Below are positions 42,686 through 54,770 of a stretch of DNA of 64,000 nt, piece by piece; the stretch's first letter is position 1; every line of letters starts with the position of its first letter. This DNA comes from Sesamum alatum (Eukaryota; Streptophyta; Magnoliopsida; Lamiales; Pedaliaceae). Under the pieces are notes generated by a model that saw nothing but the letters and a program-made list of their open reading frames with translations, was not told where the DNA came from and made no database searches. A program made the position numbers and the translations under genes. The DNA is taken from assembly GCA_034509735.1 (NCBI GenBank), contig JACGWO010000001.1:14772854-14836853 (forward strand). Direction: 5' to 3'.

Positions 42686-43912
42686 TTACTCAGGAACAAC
42701 TGAGTTTTGGCGCCTGCTGCTATCCCTTGATAGAAGCACCTTTGCGCTGCATGAAAGTGATCTCTTCAAAGAAGAATCCCCTGTTTGAGGGCTCCCGACT
42801 AATCTCAACAAGCTTTGATTAAATCCAGCTCTCTTTGCAATGACTCCAACTGCTGGCTCTTTCACTTCAACGATTTTCTTACCTGAATTTCTGTCAGGTT
42901 GTCCTGGAAAAGCATTGGCTACGACAGCACTGATCATAGATGCAGATAACGAATCCACCGACACTGATCTTCTCATAGGTTGTCCCCCATCTAAGCCTTG
43001 TCTGTCTCTGTTATCCTCCTCTTGTCCAAGATTTTCAATCATCTTGAGCCCGATTTCAGCCCGGGATGCACTACCGTGGTCTTCAATCCCAATTCTCAAC
43101 TCAGAAGCCTCATTTTCTTGATCCCTTCTGATTTCCCTGTCACTCCCTGATTCTCCCTCTCGGGCTTCCTCCGCCAGGCCCGAATTCTGAACAACAAGCT
43201 CTTGTGACGGCTGCGCTGCTGCGTTGTTCACAATTCCGGCCCGACACATGGGGCAGTTGGTGTGTGATCTGAGCCAAGTATCAATACAGGGTATGTGAAA
43301 AGCGTGATTGCATTTAGGCAACAACCTAAGAGTCTCATCATCTTGAAACTCATTCAAACAAACAGAGCAATCCCTGCCTTCGATAAGCCCATCTCCCTTC
43401 TTGTACTTAACCACTGTGATGGCGCTGATGACCGACGGCTGAAGGCCGATTGTTCTGATGTACCATATTGGGTGGTCAATCACGGGCCCGTGATCTTCAT
43501 CAAGAAAATCATCCCGGCCCTGTTCTTCCCCGGGCCAGCCTCGCCGCCGTGAGGGCCTGCTCCTTGAACTGTACCAGTTGGCATACAACTTGTAGATGGT
43601 GTAGCAAGTAAAGAAAAAGAAAGCGGTGGCTAAGACCGCAAGGGAGATGGTCAAGGGAAAAGAAAGCTTCTGAGATTTTCCCAGTGGACTCTCGCTGACG
43701 GGCGGCGGCAGAGGGGGGAACGGAGGCGGAGGAGGCGGTGGTGTGATTTGCACGAGCGGGGTGTTACAAGCAGGAAAGCACAAATCTATACACGTAATCG
43801 GGCAGACGCCTTCGGGCTTTTCTATGCCATCACAATATGGTTGACAAAATTTATCTATAATTGGATCAAACACAGATTCATTCAGCAGTTTTCTGTGATG
43901 AAAGGCCATCAA
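42686..43912 (-). CDS. RING-H2 E3 ubiquitin ligase, ATL54-like
   Basis: This is a single-exon gene of 408 aa. Order: a Cys-rich N-terminus (residues 23-49), a run of prolines (58-71), one membrane segment (about 83-107), a basic stretch ([14 protein letters not shown]), an [11 protein letters not shown] segment matching the ATL GLD region, then a complete C3H2C3 RING-H2 finger with C182, C185, C201, H203, H206, C209, C220 and C223. A long polar tail includes [15 protein letters not shown] proteins are membrane-anchored ligases that pass ubiquitin from E2 enzymes to substrates. The nearest named relative I recognise is Arabidopsis ATL54, linked to secondary-wall cells; transferring that role is inference. 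No in-frame damage is seen, and the lack of introns is normal for ATL genes. Confidence 0.93.
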   Translation of the reverse strand: MMAFHHRKLLNESVFDPIIDKFCQPYCDGIEKPEGVCPITCIDLCFPACNTPLVQITPPPPPPPFPPLPPPVSESPLGKSQKLSFPLTISLAVLATAFFFFTCYTIYKLYANWYSSRSRPSRRRGWPGEEQGRDDFLDEDHGPVIDHPIWYIRTIGLQPSVISAITVVKYKKGDGLIEGRDCSVCLNEFQDDETLRLLPKCNHAFHIPCIDTWLRSHTNCPMCRAGIVNNAAAQPSQELVVQNSGLAEEAREGESGSDREIRRDQENEASELRIGIEDHGSASRAEIGLKMIENLGQEEDNRDRQGLDGGQPMRRSVSVDSLSASMISAVVANAFPGQPDRNSGKKIVEVKEPAVGVIAKRAGFNQSLLRLVGSPQTGDSSLKRSLSCSAKVLLSRDSSRRQNSVVPE

Positions 43913-45045
43913 AAGAGAGTGAAACGGAAGATATTGGCGGCGTTGGTTTTCTTGCAGAGAGACAGAGAGAGAGAGAAACTCATTCAGGTTTTGTTTATTG
44001 TGGAAGAACCGGCCAATTCTTGACGATAATGGAGAGGCCGATGGAGGGTTGTATGGTTTTTTCTTTGTTTGCCAATTTTCCTGTTGACTTGTATCTGTGG
44101 TCTTAAAGTCCTTGGCGGCTGACAGTTTCGGGCTAGGACTGGGCCTTCATAACCCGGGCCGGGCCGGGCCTACTTTGGTCATGGTTGGTGTTGAATAATA
44201 GAACCTAAAACTCCAGTCATTATCAAGAAAATGATTTTAACTCAACTTGACGTTTAATTCGTAACCGCAGCACACATTGTTTTCTTGTTTTCCTTCTTTC
44301 TTTTGTTTTTATCATTGATAAAATATTTGCTTCGTAAGAAGGAAACGAACTGCTTGTTACCCGTATTTGTTGGTTAATAACATCTTAAGACTGTACTATT
44401 GATGTTAATCTAAATACAAATTCACATAGACAGCACAGAATTTCTCCGTGTGAATGGAATACACTTGACCTTGACAGAATTTTTTGAATTTCACAAGTTG
44501 TGTAGCATCATTAATTGTAGTAATAGGAACATATGAATATTGGTGAGAAATGTATTAAGTTCCTGGACAAGTACGTATTTTATTGAATGGCTGTGGTTCA
44601 GGTCGGGCCCTGAGGGCAGGTGTAGTTTGGTCAACAAGAAGGAACGATGTTGTCTGTTTTCACACTTATTCACTGGTTTTGTTAAGAAAGCTTTCATACA
44701 CGACCAAATGGACAAGTTTGTGCTTATGTTTGTTTGATGAAAAACAAAATTAAAATCATTAAAAGTAGTACAAATTTTGAGCTATTATCAATTGTCAGGT
44801 ATATTTTCGTGCTAACCATTACCATCAGCAGAATTTTGCATACAAAAGTTTATCAATTAAATGACAACAATGAGGGTGCAACTTTCATCACTTGTTGAAG
44901 TATAATTTGTTAAATTTATTTATTTATTTTCACTTCATTTTGATTCTTGTAGATCGCACGTTTTAATTAGGATTTTTTTTTTTGTTGAAAGTGAAGCGAT
45001 GAACTATTATTTTATTTCGAATAAATCGATAACAATCATTCATAT
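43913..45045. other. 5' flank of the RING-H2 gene and spacer
   Basis: No gene seen. It includes a GAGAGA run (43961-43977), GGGCC repeats (44150-44170) and AT-rich DNA. The stretch 44992-45045 next to the copia LTR resembles 55280-55335. Confidence 0.5.
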
Positions 45046-45050
45046 CAAAT

Positions 45051-45600
45051 TGTTTGGAAAAGACAGAAATGAGAGCAGTGCAAGAATGGAAAACCTTTTC
45101 CCGCTTTGTATGATTAAGAATGGGCACCCAAAACACGACAAATGAAGTGTACGGAAGCCACAAATTTTATAAAGGAAAAACTTCTACTATCTCAAAGTAG
45201 GATTATACTCACTATCTCTAACAAAACTAGAAGATCCAAAAAAGAAATTCTCATCCAAGTAGGATGGATTACAATAGACTCTTTTCTCACAATTTAGTGG
45301 AACTCATTCACTTACTCAAGCTTGAGAAATATGAAGGCTTCTCAAACTTATTCACTCAATTTGGGTTTCTCTCTTATGTGTTGTGTCAAGAGCACATATT
45401 TCTCCTCAATTTATAGAGGGTTTGGTGAAGCTTCATAAAGCTCTTCAATAATTGTTGGATAATTCTAAGGCACTTATCCAATTCTCCATGCATGTCTTTT
45501 AATTTTTCAAAGAAAAAATTTGATTTTCCCATGCTGAAATTCAAGAGTTGCAATATTGAAAATTACAACATTTATTCTTGTTTGACTCCTTGAATTAAGA
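45051..45600 (-). repeat. 3' LTR of the outer copia element
   Basis: Aligns with 48289-48330 joined to 54250-54770. Its inner edge near 45600 diverges from the partner (a GACTCG...CGAGTC palindrome in place of GGATCC), so that boundary is approximate. Confidence 0.85.
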
Positions 45601-45686
45601 CTCGTGTCCGAGTCTTCTATGCCATAACTGCATGTTCTGGCAAACAGCAGCAACATTTGTTTCATCTCTGCACCATTTGCCTCACA

Positions 45687-48237
45687 TCACGTATAATGAT
45701 CCTTCTTTTCTTCCTCGAGCCACAACCAGATTACCCTTAGTGAGTTTCCATTTGCCATTACCATACGACTCTCAAATCCATCGTCATAGAGTTTCCCTAC
45801 TGAAATAAGATTGAGGCGCATATCTAGAATATGTCTCACATCCTTCAGTATGAGTTGACACCCTACGTTACTTGATAAAAAGATATCTCCACATCCAACG
45901 ATCTGACACATGTCTTCATTCCCCATCTTGACCGTACCAAAGCTTCCAGCTTTGTGGGGTGAGAAGAAACTTTTATTTGGGTGACATGGATGTAGCTCCT
46001 GTTTCAACAACCCATAAGTTATCGTCACAAGTTACATTAAGATAGTTACCACAATCAATAAGGAAAACATCCTCCTTGGTAGCCACGGCGGTGGTAGTTT
46101 TCTCTTTTTCCTTCTCCTATTCAATTTGATTTGGCGTTACTTTTTCAGCTTTTTGGTCTCTTTTGAAGTTTCGACATTCAAATTTCTTATAGTCTGGCTT
46201 ACCGCAATAATAACAAACGAGTCCTGAACGGGACTTTAATTTTTCTCTGGATTAAGCTCGGGTTTTATTTCTTCCTCGAGTATCAAAGACATTTGCTTCT
46301 GAATCACCAGATGAGCCATGTTCTTTCTTCAAGCTTCTTCATTCAAAAGACTGTCACATACAATATCCATAGAAAGTTTTCCATTAGGGGAAGAGTTACT
46401 GAGAGTGACAACAAATGTATCCCAACTCTCAGGTAATGAACTGAGAAGCAGTAACGCCTGCAATTCATCATCAATAGTCATCTCTGCTTTAGTTAACTTG
46501 TTGACAAGCCCCTTGAAATTGTTCAAGTGCTCGATCATATTTTGGCTATCTCTATACTCCAACTTCACCAATCGTCTAACAAGATGTGCCTTATTGCGTG
46601 GAGTTTTCTTCTGAATCATCGACTCGAGCTTTAACCACAATTCGTACGCATTTGTGTAATTCGAGACATGCTCGAACAAACTACGATCAATGAACTTCTG
46701 ATAAGTGTGTAATCTGCCATGATTTGATGCTTGTAATGCCTTATTTTAAGGACTAATTACTCCTAATCATGTGGATTTATTATATCTTCAAGAAATACGT
46801 CTTGTGAGGAGTAAATGATAGTGAATTGAAGCTAAGAATGGCATTTGGAGGCATTTGAGGGAACAAGTGGAAAAGAATGGCAGATTCAAAATTTCCACAA
46901 AGCGTGCCCACGCTTAACGCTGCAGTCAACCCAGGAGAAAAAGGAAAGCTGCGGATTTTGTTGAAGAAAGAAGGAATGAATGCTGAAAAACCTCTTGAGG
47001 ATCCGAAAATTGTCCATTAGATTACTAGGAATAAGTTTTTAACATCTTTATTAGCAATCATGTATCTATCTCTTTTCATGTCTAGGTTTGTGAGGTGTTA
47101 ATAGTATAAATAGGAGGCACCTCACAAATTAAAAATCATCTCTTGTTTTACATTGAATTCCATAGTTTAATTCATTATTCTACTTCTTCTATCTCCTTTT
47201 ATTTTTATTACGTTGCCCAATTGCTATTGGAATTCCACTCTTTAGTGTGTTCTTCCATTAGCATGTTAGGCTAATATTTTAATTTTCCGGTTAAAGTATG
47301 GCGAATGCTTGATTTGTAAAATGTTGTGAGATCTAATAAGTGCTTACCACCTTTATTAAAATTCGTATTCATGTTATACTCTGTGCTCTTTTTACAAACA
47401 TCTGATTTTTTAATAATGTGATCAGTTGTTCATTATCAATAAAGTATGTTTAGTTATTTGAACTTACAAATCCGTAATTATTTATTTAGTTCAATAATTA
47501 GTAGCAACATAGCATGATTAATCGTGTCAAAGTGGTTAGTTTTGTTATGGGGAATGCATGATCTGATCTAAATGAATTCTCGTAGGAATTTATTGGTTAG
47601 GATCAGACCCTTCTAATTCTTAATGCTGTTAATGAATTAAATCTTGTGAGCGTTCTCGGGGTTGTTCATTGATTAGAGATCTAGCCAATGGACGTTCCTT
47701 GGCTGACGAAAAGGTAAGGAAGGGTGAGGTTGTTAGGTCGTACCAACGACCATAACTGATCTACATGTTTTAATAATTGTTACATTTGCATCGATGATCA
47801 ACGGACGAAATCAAGCATGAACCTACTTTAACCGAAAAATTTTCTTATCTATTAATCTTCCCCTTTAAATTGTCCTTTGTTATTTTCTCTTAAAAAACTA
47901 AAAGTCTAAATCCCCCCCCCCCCTCTTTTTTATTTCCTTTAGAAATCAACTTATCGCCTATCCCTGTGGATTCAACCCTACTTGCCGCTTTCACAAGAAA
48001 GTAATCATAGGAATTATTTTTGGTGGTTTCGACACCCATCAACTTCTGAATCATAGCTACTGGTTTTCAATTCAAAAACATCCACTTATTATCTTTACCT
48101 TCATGCTTCTTCTCATTGATGATTGGCTCATGTAGATTTTTGCAATATAAATGGTCTTCCATCATCGACTTCCAATAAGAATAATTTTATGTTGTCAACT
48201 TGAACATGTCACCATCAATAGTGATTAAATCCTCCAT
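45687..48237 (-). pseudogene. Copia gag and protease remnants, interrupted
   Basis: Gag begins near 48237 (MEDLITIDGDMFKLTT) and continues through WMFLNWKPVAMIQK, where the 46702-48040 insertion falls. It resumes at 46692 and runs to 46329 with YTNAYELWLKLESM and NMIEHLNNFKGLVNKLTKA, the UBN2-type capsid region. A knuckle near 46230 reads CYYCGKPDYKKFEC, with Tyr in place of the usual His. Protease text near 46030 has VETGATS, where an Asp is expected. 46028-45687 has the pre-integrase lead region (LILKDVRHILDMRLNLISVGKL). Stops and the two losses show it is dead. Confidence 0.85.
46702..48040. mobile_element. 1.34-kb insertion with 9-bp target duplication
   Basis: AACTTCTGA at 46693-46701 is repeated at 48041-48049. 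Taking out the insertion and one repeat makes the copia gag frame continuous across the site, which confirms both ends. The ends read TAAGTGTGTAATCTGCC and, inverted, GATGGGTGTCGAAACCACC, only weakly alike. It has a C-run near 47915 and no convincing open frame. The duplication size points to a MULE-like element, and the weak terminal match leaves this open. Confidence 0.75.
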
Positions 48238-48275
48238 CTTGAATCATACAAGAAAATGATTTCCTCAAACCAGTG

Positions 48276-48287
48276 GCTCTGATACCA
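48276..48287 (-). other. Primer-binding site of the outer copia element
   Basis: TGGTATCAGAGC on the minus strand, complementary to initiator methionine tRNA as in most plant copia elements, one base from the LTR at 48289. Confidence 0.9.
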
Positions 48288-48288
48288 C

Positions 48289-48330
48289 TGTCGGGAAAAG
48301 ACAGAAAATAGAGCAGCGGAAGAATGCGAA
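48289..48330 (-). repeat. 5' LTR of the outer copia element, inner fragment
   Basis: TGTCGGGAAAAGACAG matches TGTTTGGAAAAGACAG at 45051. The LTR continues at 54250. Confidence 0.85.
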
Positions 48331-48732
48331 GCCTCTGTTTAGATACATTTTTGATATGTATTGTCTTGTTTTGTAAAAGTAGAGAGAGAAATTGAAAGAT
48401 AAGTGGGCATATTTTGGAAATTCATAGTATGTTTGGATTTATTTTTGGAGATTAGAATATATTGAGATATGTCATTGTATGTTTGGATTTGTTTTTCTTG
48501 TCGAATAAAATTCTATTTTATATCAAATCATGAATAGTTGTGTATGTCTATGTGCATATATATATGTGTGTGTGAAAGTGGTTAGGTATCTTTTATTTTA
48601 ATTTACTTAATGATATTATTTTATACAATATTAATATCTAATAAAATCCAACTCTACATACACTTTCTATAAAAAAAATATTATATCATTGTATTATCGT
48701 TAAACAATAATATATATATATATATATATTGC

Positions 48733-49105
48733 TGAAATTGGTGTAAAGCAGTGCAATGAAAGTCGCACTATTGAAGAGTGCGACTCTGCTGGAAAGAAAA
48801 AGTCTAAAGTGCAGTTAAAACGTTTTTCCTAGTGGTAAGTCGCCTTAACGCTTCTGGCATCTGTATTGACGTTTTTGTTCTTTGTTTTAGGTTAGATTAT
48901 ACAGTAGGTTATACAAACGAATTCTTAATTTATCAGTTTGAAGGATAGTTATTCGAACTACATTTTAGTTGTTCAGTTAGGGATTGCAGTCGTCTAGCTT
49001 TGTCTATTTAAGCCACTGGTGCTGAGATCTTGTAAGTACAATTTCTGAATACAAGTTGTTGATGTTCAATGCACTATACTCCCCTTGTTCGATTCCTTTT
49101 TAGCA
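48733..49105 (+). repeat. 5' LTR of the inner copia element
   Basis: Differs from the 3' LTR at only a handful of positions in 373 bp, suggesting a fairly recent insertion. Confidence 0.93.
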
Positions 49106-49238
49106 TGGTATCTAGAGCCATTACTTAGAAAGGCTGATATCGACTTCATCCCCTTTGCAGAATTAGGGTTTATTTTTCCCCTTTCTTCCCTGTTCGAAAA
49201 CGTCGAAGTACCCCCCTTGAATCAAGAAAGAAAGTGCG

Positions 49239-51140
49239 ATGGCAGATCAAAAGAACCAAGCCATTGTTGAGACTCTGCGGTTGGAGAATGAGGATCACCC
49301 AGGGATGACCCTCGTGTCGGTTGTCTTAGATGGAACCAACTACTTGGGATGGAGCAGATCTATACGTTTTGTGCTGAAGGCCAAGTGCAAAATAGGCTTC
49401 ATCGACGACTCTTGTGAACGCCCAAAAGAAGGGAAGACAGAAATTGAACAATGGGAAAGGGCGGATTCGATGGTGGTGTCATGGCTCCTAAACGCCATTT
49501 CCAAAGATATCGCTGAAGCATTCCTTTACACCACTTTGGCGAGAAACCTATAGGTTGATTTGGAATCTCAATTTGGGGAAAGCAACGGTCCCCTGATTTA
49601 TCAAATCCGGAGAAAAAATAGCTTCGTTGCACCAGAGAGACATGGCGGTCTCAGTGTATTTCACCAAGCTAAAGAAACTTTGGGACGAATTGGCTTGTCT
49701 ATCGCTGCCACCAGCGTGTTCTTGTGGCGCAGGAACAATCTTGGCTGAAAGAGACGCGTCTACCCAACTAATTCAATTCATGATAGGTCTGAACAATGCG
49801 TATAACTACGTGAAGAACCAGGTTCTTTTAATGGATCCCTTGCCGACGGTGGCGAAAGCATACTCCATGTTCACTCATGTGGAGAAACAGCGAGAAGTTG
49901 GGGTTGAGTGATGAATGCCAGACTTCAAGAAGGGGCCAGGCAAGGGGGATATGGACAGAGAAAGAAGGAAGTTGTAGACAAGAGCTCCTAGTTTTGTGAT
50001 CACTGCGATCGGGTAGGGCATACTCGAGACACCTGCTTCAAGTTGAAGGGGTATCCGGACTGGTATAAGGCCCTAATGGACCAAAGGAAGAAGAACAACG
50101 GCACGATAAGAAGATCTGGGAATGCAGTTCTTGAAACCAAAGAAGAGGAAGCGGCACGCCTGGATGCATTACGGGCAAAAATCCTAAGGGTGATGCAAGA
50201 ACAGAAGGAGGCAAAACGTACGAATATGGTTGACTATGAAGACTTCATAGGTACTGCCCTTCGTACTCCTCATAAACTTGAACTGAATGATGACTATTGG
50301 ATTATTGATAGTGGTGCATCGGTGCACATGTGTGCATCCTTACGTGGATTTAAATTCTGGAAATGTCTTGCACCCCCTGTATTTGTGAAATTGCCTGATG
50401 GAGGAAAAAGGAAAGTAACACAGAAACAAAACATAATGCTTAAAAATGACATAAAACTCATAGATGTTCTGTATATTCCCTCCTTCCATTATAACTTGCT
50501 GTCTGTGGAGAAATTATGTGCTGGCAATCCTCTTAGTGTATCGTTTTCAAGAAATGGTTGTTTTTTGCAGGACCTTCGGACTAAGAAGGTTGTTGCCATA
50601 GGAAGAAAATTAGGAAAGCTATATGTGTTGAACAAGAGCTCCTTCATCACCACTACTATAAAAGGAACACCTAGAATAAAGGAATTCACTGCTTGTATGT
50701 TTGCTGTTAAGACTAGCAAGGATGTGTGGCATAGGAGGCTAGGCCACACATCGATTGATGTACTGAAACATTTTCCTGCTTTCAAAAACATGAATAAAAC
50801 TGACTTGAGTTTCTGTGACATTTGCCCATTAGCCAAGCAGCAGAGGATGACTTTTTCATTGAGTGACACTTGTTCATCTGTTGTTTTTTATCTTATTCAT
50901 GTCGATGTATGGGGACCGTACAGAGAACACTTTATTTCCAACTGTCATTTTATGCTTACCATTGTAGACGATTATAGTAGGACTACATGGACATATATGA
51001 TGATGCACAAATCTCAAACTGTGGAAAAACTGAAAAACTTTATGAGCATGGTCAAAAGTCAGTTTAATGCCAAGGTGAAAACTGTTAGAAGCGATAATGG
51101 TACCGAACTTACTAGTAATGTTTACCAAAGCGCTAACAGG
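49239..51140 (+). pseudogene. Gag-protease-partial integrase of the inner copia element
   Basis: The ATG at 49239 opens the gag (MADQKNQAIVETL, then LDGTNYLGWSRSIRFVLKAK). The frame is broken by a stop at 49551 and a shift near 49615. A CCHC knuckle lies near 49999-50040 (CDHCDRVGHTRDTC). From 50043 a 391-codon frame holds the protease (WIIDSGASVHM), the pre-integrase zinc region (WHRRLGH...CDIC) and the first two integrase catalytic Asp (HVDVWGP and VRSDNGTE). The third acidic residue and everything downstream are lost where the frame runs into the 3' LTR edge. Confidence 0.88.
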
Positions 51141-51215
51141 GCCACAGTTTACACGGATATTTGGCAAATTGGGTTTGGTCTCGCTGGAACCAAGTCCAAC
51201 TTGCGGAGGGGCTAC

Positions 51216-51588
51216 TGAAATTGGTGTAAAGCAGTGCAATGAAAGTCGCCTATTGAAGAGTGCGACTCTGCTGGAAAGCAAAAGTCTAAAGTGCAGTTAA
51301 AACGTTTTTCCTAGTGGTAAGTCGCCTTAACGCTTCTGGCATCTGTATTGACGTTTTTGTTCTTTGTTTTAGGTTAGATTGTACAGTAGGTTATAGAAAC
51401 GAATTCTTGATTTATCAGTTTGAAGGGCAGTTATTCGAACTGCATTTCAATTGTTCAGTTAGGGATTGCAGTCGTCTAGCTTTGTCTATTTAAGCCACTA
51501 GTGCTGAGATCTTGTAAGTACAATTTTTTGAATACAAGTTGTTGATGTTCAACGCACTATACTCCCCTTGTTCGATTCCTTTTTAGCA
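51216..51588 (+). repeat. 3' LTR of the inner copia element
   Basis: Partner of 48733-49105, of equal length. Confidence 0.93.
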
Positions 51589-52212
51589 TTATAGTTTTCA
51601 TAATTGAAGGTTTTTATTTTTGTACTACCATATACATTGTATATTGCTTAATTGTATATATATATGTATATAATATATATATATATATTCTAATTTTTTA
51701 GCGTATATTATATATATATACATTACAACTTAATTTATATCATGTTGTAATATTTTTAATTTTGTTTGGGCACGTGAATTATAGTTCAAGTTTTAACCTC
51801 AATAAATCATATCTCCTTATATATATATATATATATATATCACACTTATAAATATAAATTCTCACACTTTGAATCGCAGAAAGTTCAAATTTGTGTATTT
51901 TCATTGTTGTTAACGTCTACCTGAATGTATAGAACAGATTAGTATTATAGTTCGTTTTGGTTCATAAGGCAAGTGAATATTTAAAAAAAAGAAGAAGTAA
52001 AAATAGTGCCTTGGAAGTGATGCAATCTAAAGTCACATGTCTTGGCATTTAACAATTATTCGAGTGAATGCCCTTGATTGTGTTTAGCATCATCACATTA
52101 CAGATTACAAGCAACCTTAATACATAAATATAAAAGCACACGATCGGGATTAGGGAAAACTAAAGCCTTCACATTAAAATACATACCTAGCATAAAATAC
52201 TCATTAAACACA

Positions 52213-52867
52213 CTAGAAATGATATTTATTCCGACTGATAGTCGGAAGGAGGTGATAGATTATTGCATCCATTTCTTCATTAGGGCCTATGTTGGCACAA
52301 AGCATCTCATGTTCCTCATCATCGGGTTCGTCACGTACCGGATGCCTAAAATCGATTACCAAATAATCCCATGAAGGACCGAGAGGTTGACGTACGCCCT
52401 TGCATTGCGAGACTTTTGAAAGATAAGTTTGGTTATTAACCAATCTGTTAGTTTGTATATACAGCGTGAATAAAGTATGTTAATTTTACCTCAATGATAA
52501 GATCCCGTACATGTTGATCAGCAAACAGTATCTTTGTGTTATGATTATACGACACACCATGAAAACTTAATATCCAAGAAAATGAAAGAAATCGATTAAA
52601 CAAACGCCTTACTCTGGATTCGTATAAACTATAACCAAACGATAGACCATGTTCTTCGTTGGTTGTGCGCATTCCTTGGCATATGGAATAAGAATCTAGG
52701 TATCCAGACTCATCTAGACCGATAGAAATCTGATACACCAGAGTGTCCAAGGAGGTTTGCTCCATTTCTACGATCCAGTTTGTGTTATAAAACATTCTAT
52801 GTTGCAATGTAGCGGCATCCGAACCCATTTTTATAAAATTGGATTCAAAATGTATCCGTATGGACAA
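52213..52867 (-). CDS. Myb/SANT-like domain protein of the PIF/Harbinger-like element (uncertain model)
   Basis: 52867-52448 encodes 139 aa. From residue 31 the pattern NWIVEMEQTSLDTLV, then YESRVRRLFNRFLSFSW and FADQHVRDLII, follows the Myb/SANT-like DNA-binding family (PF12776), common as the first ORF of PIF/Harbinger elements and in proteins derived from them. A possible GT donor at 52489 and acceptor near 52445 lead to 52443-52213 (GVRQPLGPSWDYLVIDFRHP, then an acidic stretch). The two parts are one base out of frame with this splice choice, so the second exon is uncertain. It probably bound element ends or recruited a transposase. It may be decayed. Confidence 0.5.
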
Positions 52868-52899
52868 GTAGAGAACATAATAGCAAATATATAGACTTG

Positions 52900-54240
52900 G
52901 TGATCAAGAGTGCAAGATGTATATATTGTCATGTCAATGCTACTATTAATATTTGGAGATGAAATGTTCGCGTGAAACATAATGCTAAACATTATAGTGT
53001 ATTAACAAGATACATTAGGCTGCAAATGTACAATAGAATATGTTCAATTACAAAATGACATACATAATGCTACCACCAAATTACTACAACCTAGTACACC
53101 ACCTTTTCCAAAAGCATGATGAGTTTTCTTTTCATCCACATATGTTGACAAGAATACTCATTGCACCCAAATTTTATTAATTATCTCATAACATGTAAGT
53201 AATTGTAAAATAATATTGAATGTAATCAAAGCTATATTGCAATTCTAAATTAGATATAATACAACTATAATACAATTAGAATTTGTATTATGTTAAAAGA
53301 AGGGTAGAATCTATAGCATATATTTTGCCTATTTTGCATTATGTTAAAAGAATGGTAGAATCTGTAGCACCTCCGAGCAAAAATTAAGAAGTTGCTGAAG
53401 GCCCCTCCTCACAGAAATGGCAGAGACAGTGGCGGAACCCTGCTGCAATGGGTTCCCAAAAAAACCCACCCTGAAATTGGTTCACTCCCTTACTGATTTT
53501 TCTGCCCCTGCTGCAATTGGTTCACTCCTTTGCCTCATCAACCCACCCTGAAAATAAAAATTACACAAAACATCACACCAACAAATCAAGAAATCAACAT
53601 AAAATAAACACAAAAACCAAGAAATATAAAGGAAAACACGGGGGGAGGGGGGACCAATTGCAGTGGTGGTCGGAGACAGTAGCGGACCTTGGCCCGTCGG
53701 ACTAACCCAGATGCCATTGATGTCTACCTTCACCATTTGGTATTTCCTTTCCTAGTTTATTTAAGCAAGAGATGAAAATGGAGAAGAAGAAGGAAGTGGG
53801 TAGTGTGTATGTTTGCAAACAAGTAGAAGAAGGAGAAAGTGGAAATGGGTCATATTTTCTGCAAAAAAAAAATAAAAATGAACAGACTGGTGGTCATATT
53901 GTGGGTTTTCAGTCTTTTCCTTTTTATTTCCTATTTAATTTCAGTCCAATTTCCTTCTGCAAAAGAAAATCGAAAAGTTTGCAAACAGTACAAGAAGAAC
54001 AATATAGTGGGTCATATTTTCTACAAAAGGAAATTGAAAGACTGGTGGTCACGTGGGTTTGTGTAAAAAAGTCGCAAATAGAGCCAAAAAAAAAAAAGTA
54101 AGAACAAAAAGCAAAACATGATGAATAGTATTCTCAAAACAGATTTTAAATATTAAAATGGACAAAAATATTTTTGAGAGAGCAACCCAAACATGTGCTC
54201 TGTTTTGGGTTGTTTCAAAAATAGCCCAAAAACAGATCCA
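52900..54240. other. Right non-coding part of the PIF/Harbinger-like element
   Basis: AT-rich, with a short tandem duplication of TTTGCATTATGTTAAAAGAA-like text (53290-53360) and purine-rich stretches (53770-54100). Open frames at 53482-53736 (minus) and 53772-54101 (plus) lack recognisable domains. Confidence 0.45.
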
Positions 54241-54252
54241 AACACAGCAGAA

Positions 54253-54770
54253 ACCTTTTCCCTCTTTGTGTGATTAAGAATTGGCACCAAAAGTAGAACA
54301 AATGAAGTGTATGGAAGACACAAACTTTATAAATGAAAAACTTCTACTATCTCAAAATAGGATTACACTCACTATCTCTAACAAAACTAGATCACAATAA
54401 GTAATTCTCATCCAAGTAGAATGGATTACAATAGACCATTTTCTCACAATTTTTTGGAACTCACTCACTTACTCATGTTTGAGATATACGAAGGCTTCTC
54501 AAACTTCTTCACTCAACTTGGATTTCTCTCTTATATGTTGTGTCAAGAGCACATCATTTCTCTTCTATTTATAGAGGGCTTGATGAAGCTTTCTAAAGCT
54601 CTTCAATAATTGTTAGAAAATTCCGAAGGCACTTATCCAATTCTCCATACATATCTTTAGTGTTTCAAAGAAAAAATTTGATTTTCCCATGCTGAAATTC
54701 AAGAGTTGTAATATTGAAAATTGCAACATTTATTCTCTTGCGACTCCCTCAATTAAGAAGGGATCCAACA
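54253..54770 (-). repeat. 5' LTR of the outer copia element, outer fragment
   Basis: Continues the LTR after the PIF-like insertion. ACCTTTTCCC at 54253 corresponds to about 45088 in the partner LTR, and it ends GGATCCAACA next to the CAAAT duplication. Confidence 0.88.

Larger units (their letters stand above)
48733..51588 (+). mobile_element. Ty1/copia element, deleted for polymerase
   Basis: Both LTRs are 373 bp (48733-49105 and 51216-51588), starting TGAAATTGG and ending TTTTTAGCA. A primer-binding site TGGTATCTAGAGCC follows at 49106, and a purine tract GCGGAGGGG precedes the 3' LTR. The interior has gag, protease and the first part of integrase; the text then jumps to the 3' end, so polymerase and RNase H are missing. 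No 5-bp target duplication is evident in the AT-repeat flanks. Confidence 0.92.
48331..54249. mobile_element. PIF/Harbinger-like element inside the copia LTR
   Basis: The flanks GAA at 48328-48330 and 54250-54252 give a 3-bp duplication, and removing the element restores the LTR sequence seen in the partner LTR at about 45085. The ends are GCCTCTGTTTAGATACATTTTTG and, inverted, TGCTGTGTTTGGATCTGTTTTTG, like the TGTTTGGAT termini of PIF/Harbinger and Tourist elements. It carries a Myb/SANT-like gene (52867-52448) of the kind found as ORF1 in such elements. No DDE transposase is recognised. A copia element (48733-51588) sits inside. Confidence 0.75.
45051..54770 (-). mobile_element. Ty1/copia LTR retrotransposon with three further elements inside
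   Basis: The LTR pair starts TGT on the plus strand at 45051 and 48289, and CAAAT is duplicated at 45046-45050 and 54771-54775. The right LTR is split at 48330/54250 by a PIF/Harbinger-like element. The minus-strand primer-binding site TGGTATCAGAGC (48287-48276) sits next to the right LTR. Inside are gag, a CCHC-like region and a bit of protease; integrase and polymerase are missing. A 1.34-kb insertion (46702-48040) splits gag. Net of insertions, the element is about 2.5 kb and non-autonomous. Confidence 0.92.

Noticed and set aside
48276..48287. GCTCTGATACCA could be part of a tRNA gene
   Set aside because: Only the short primer-binding complement is present, with no cloverleaf. It sits next to an LTR.
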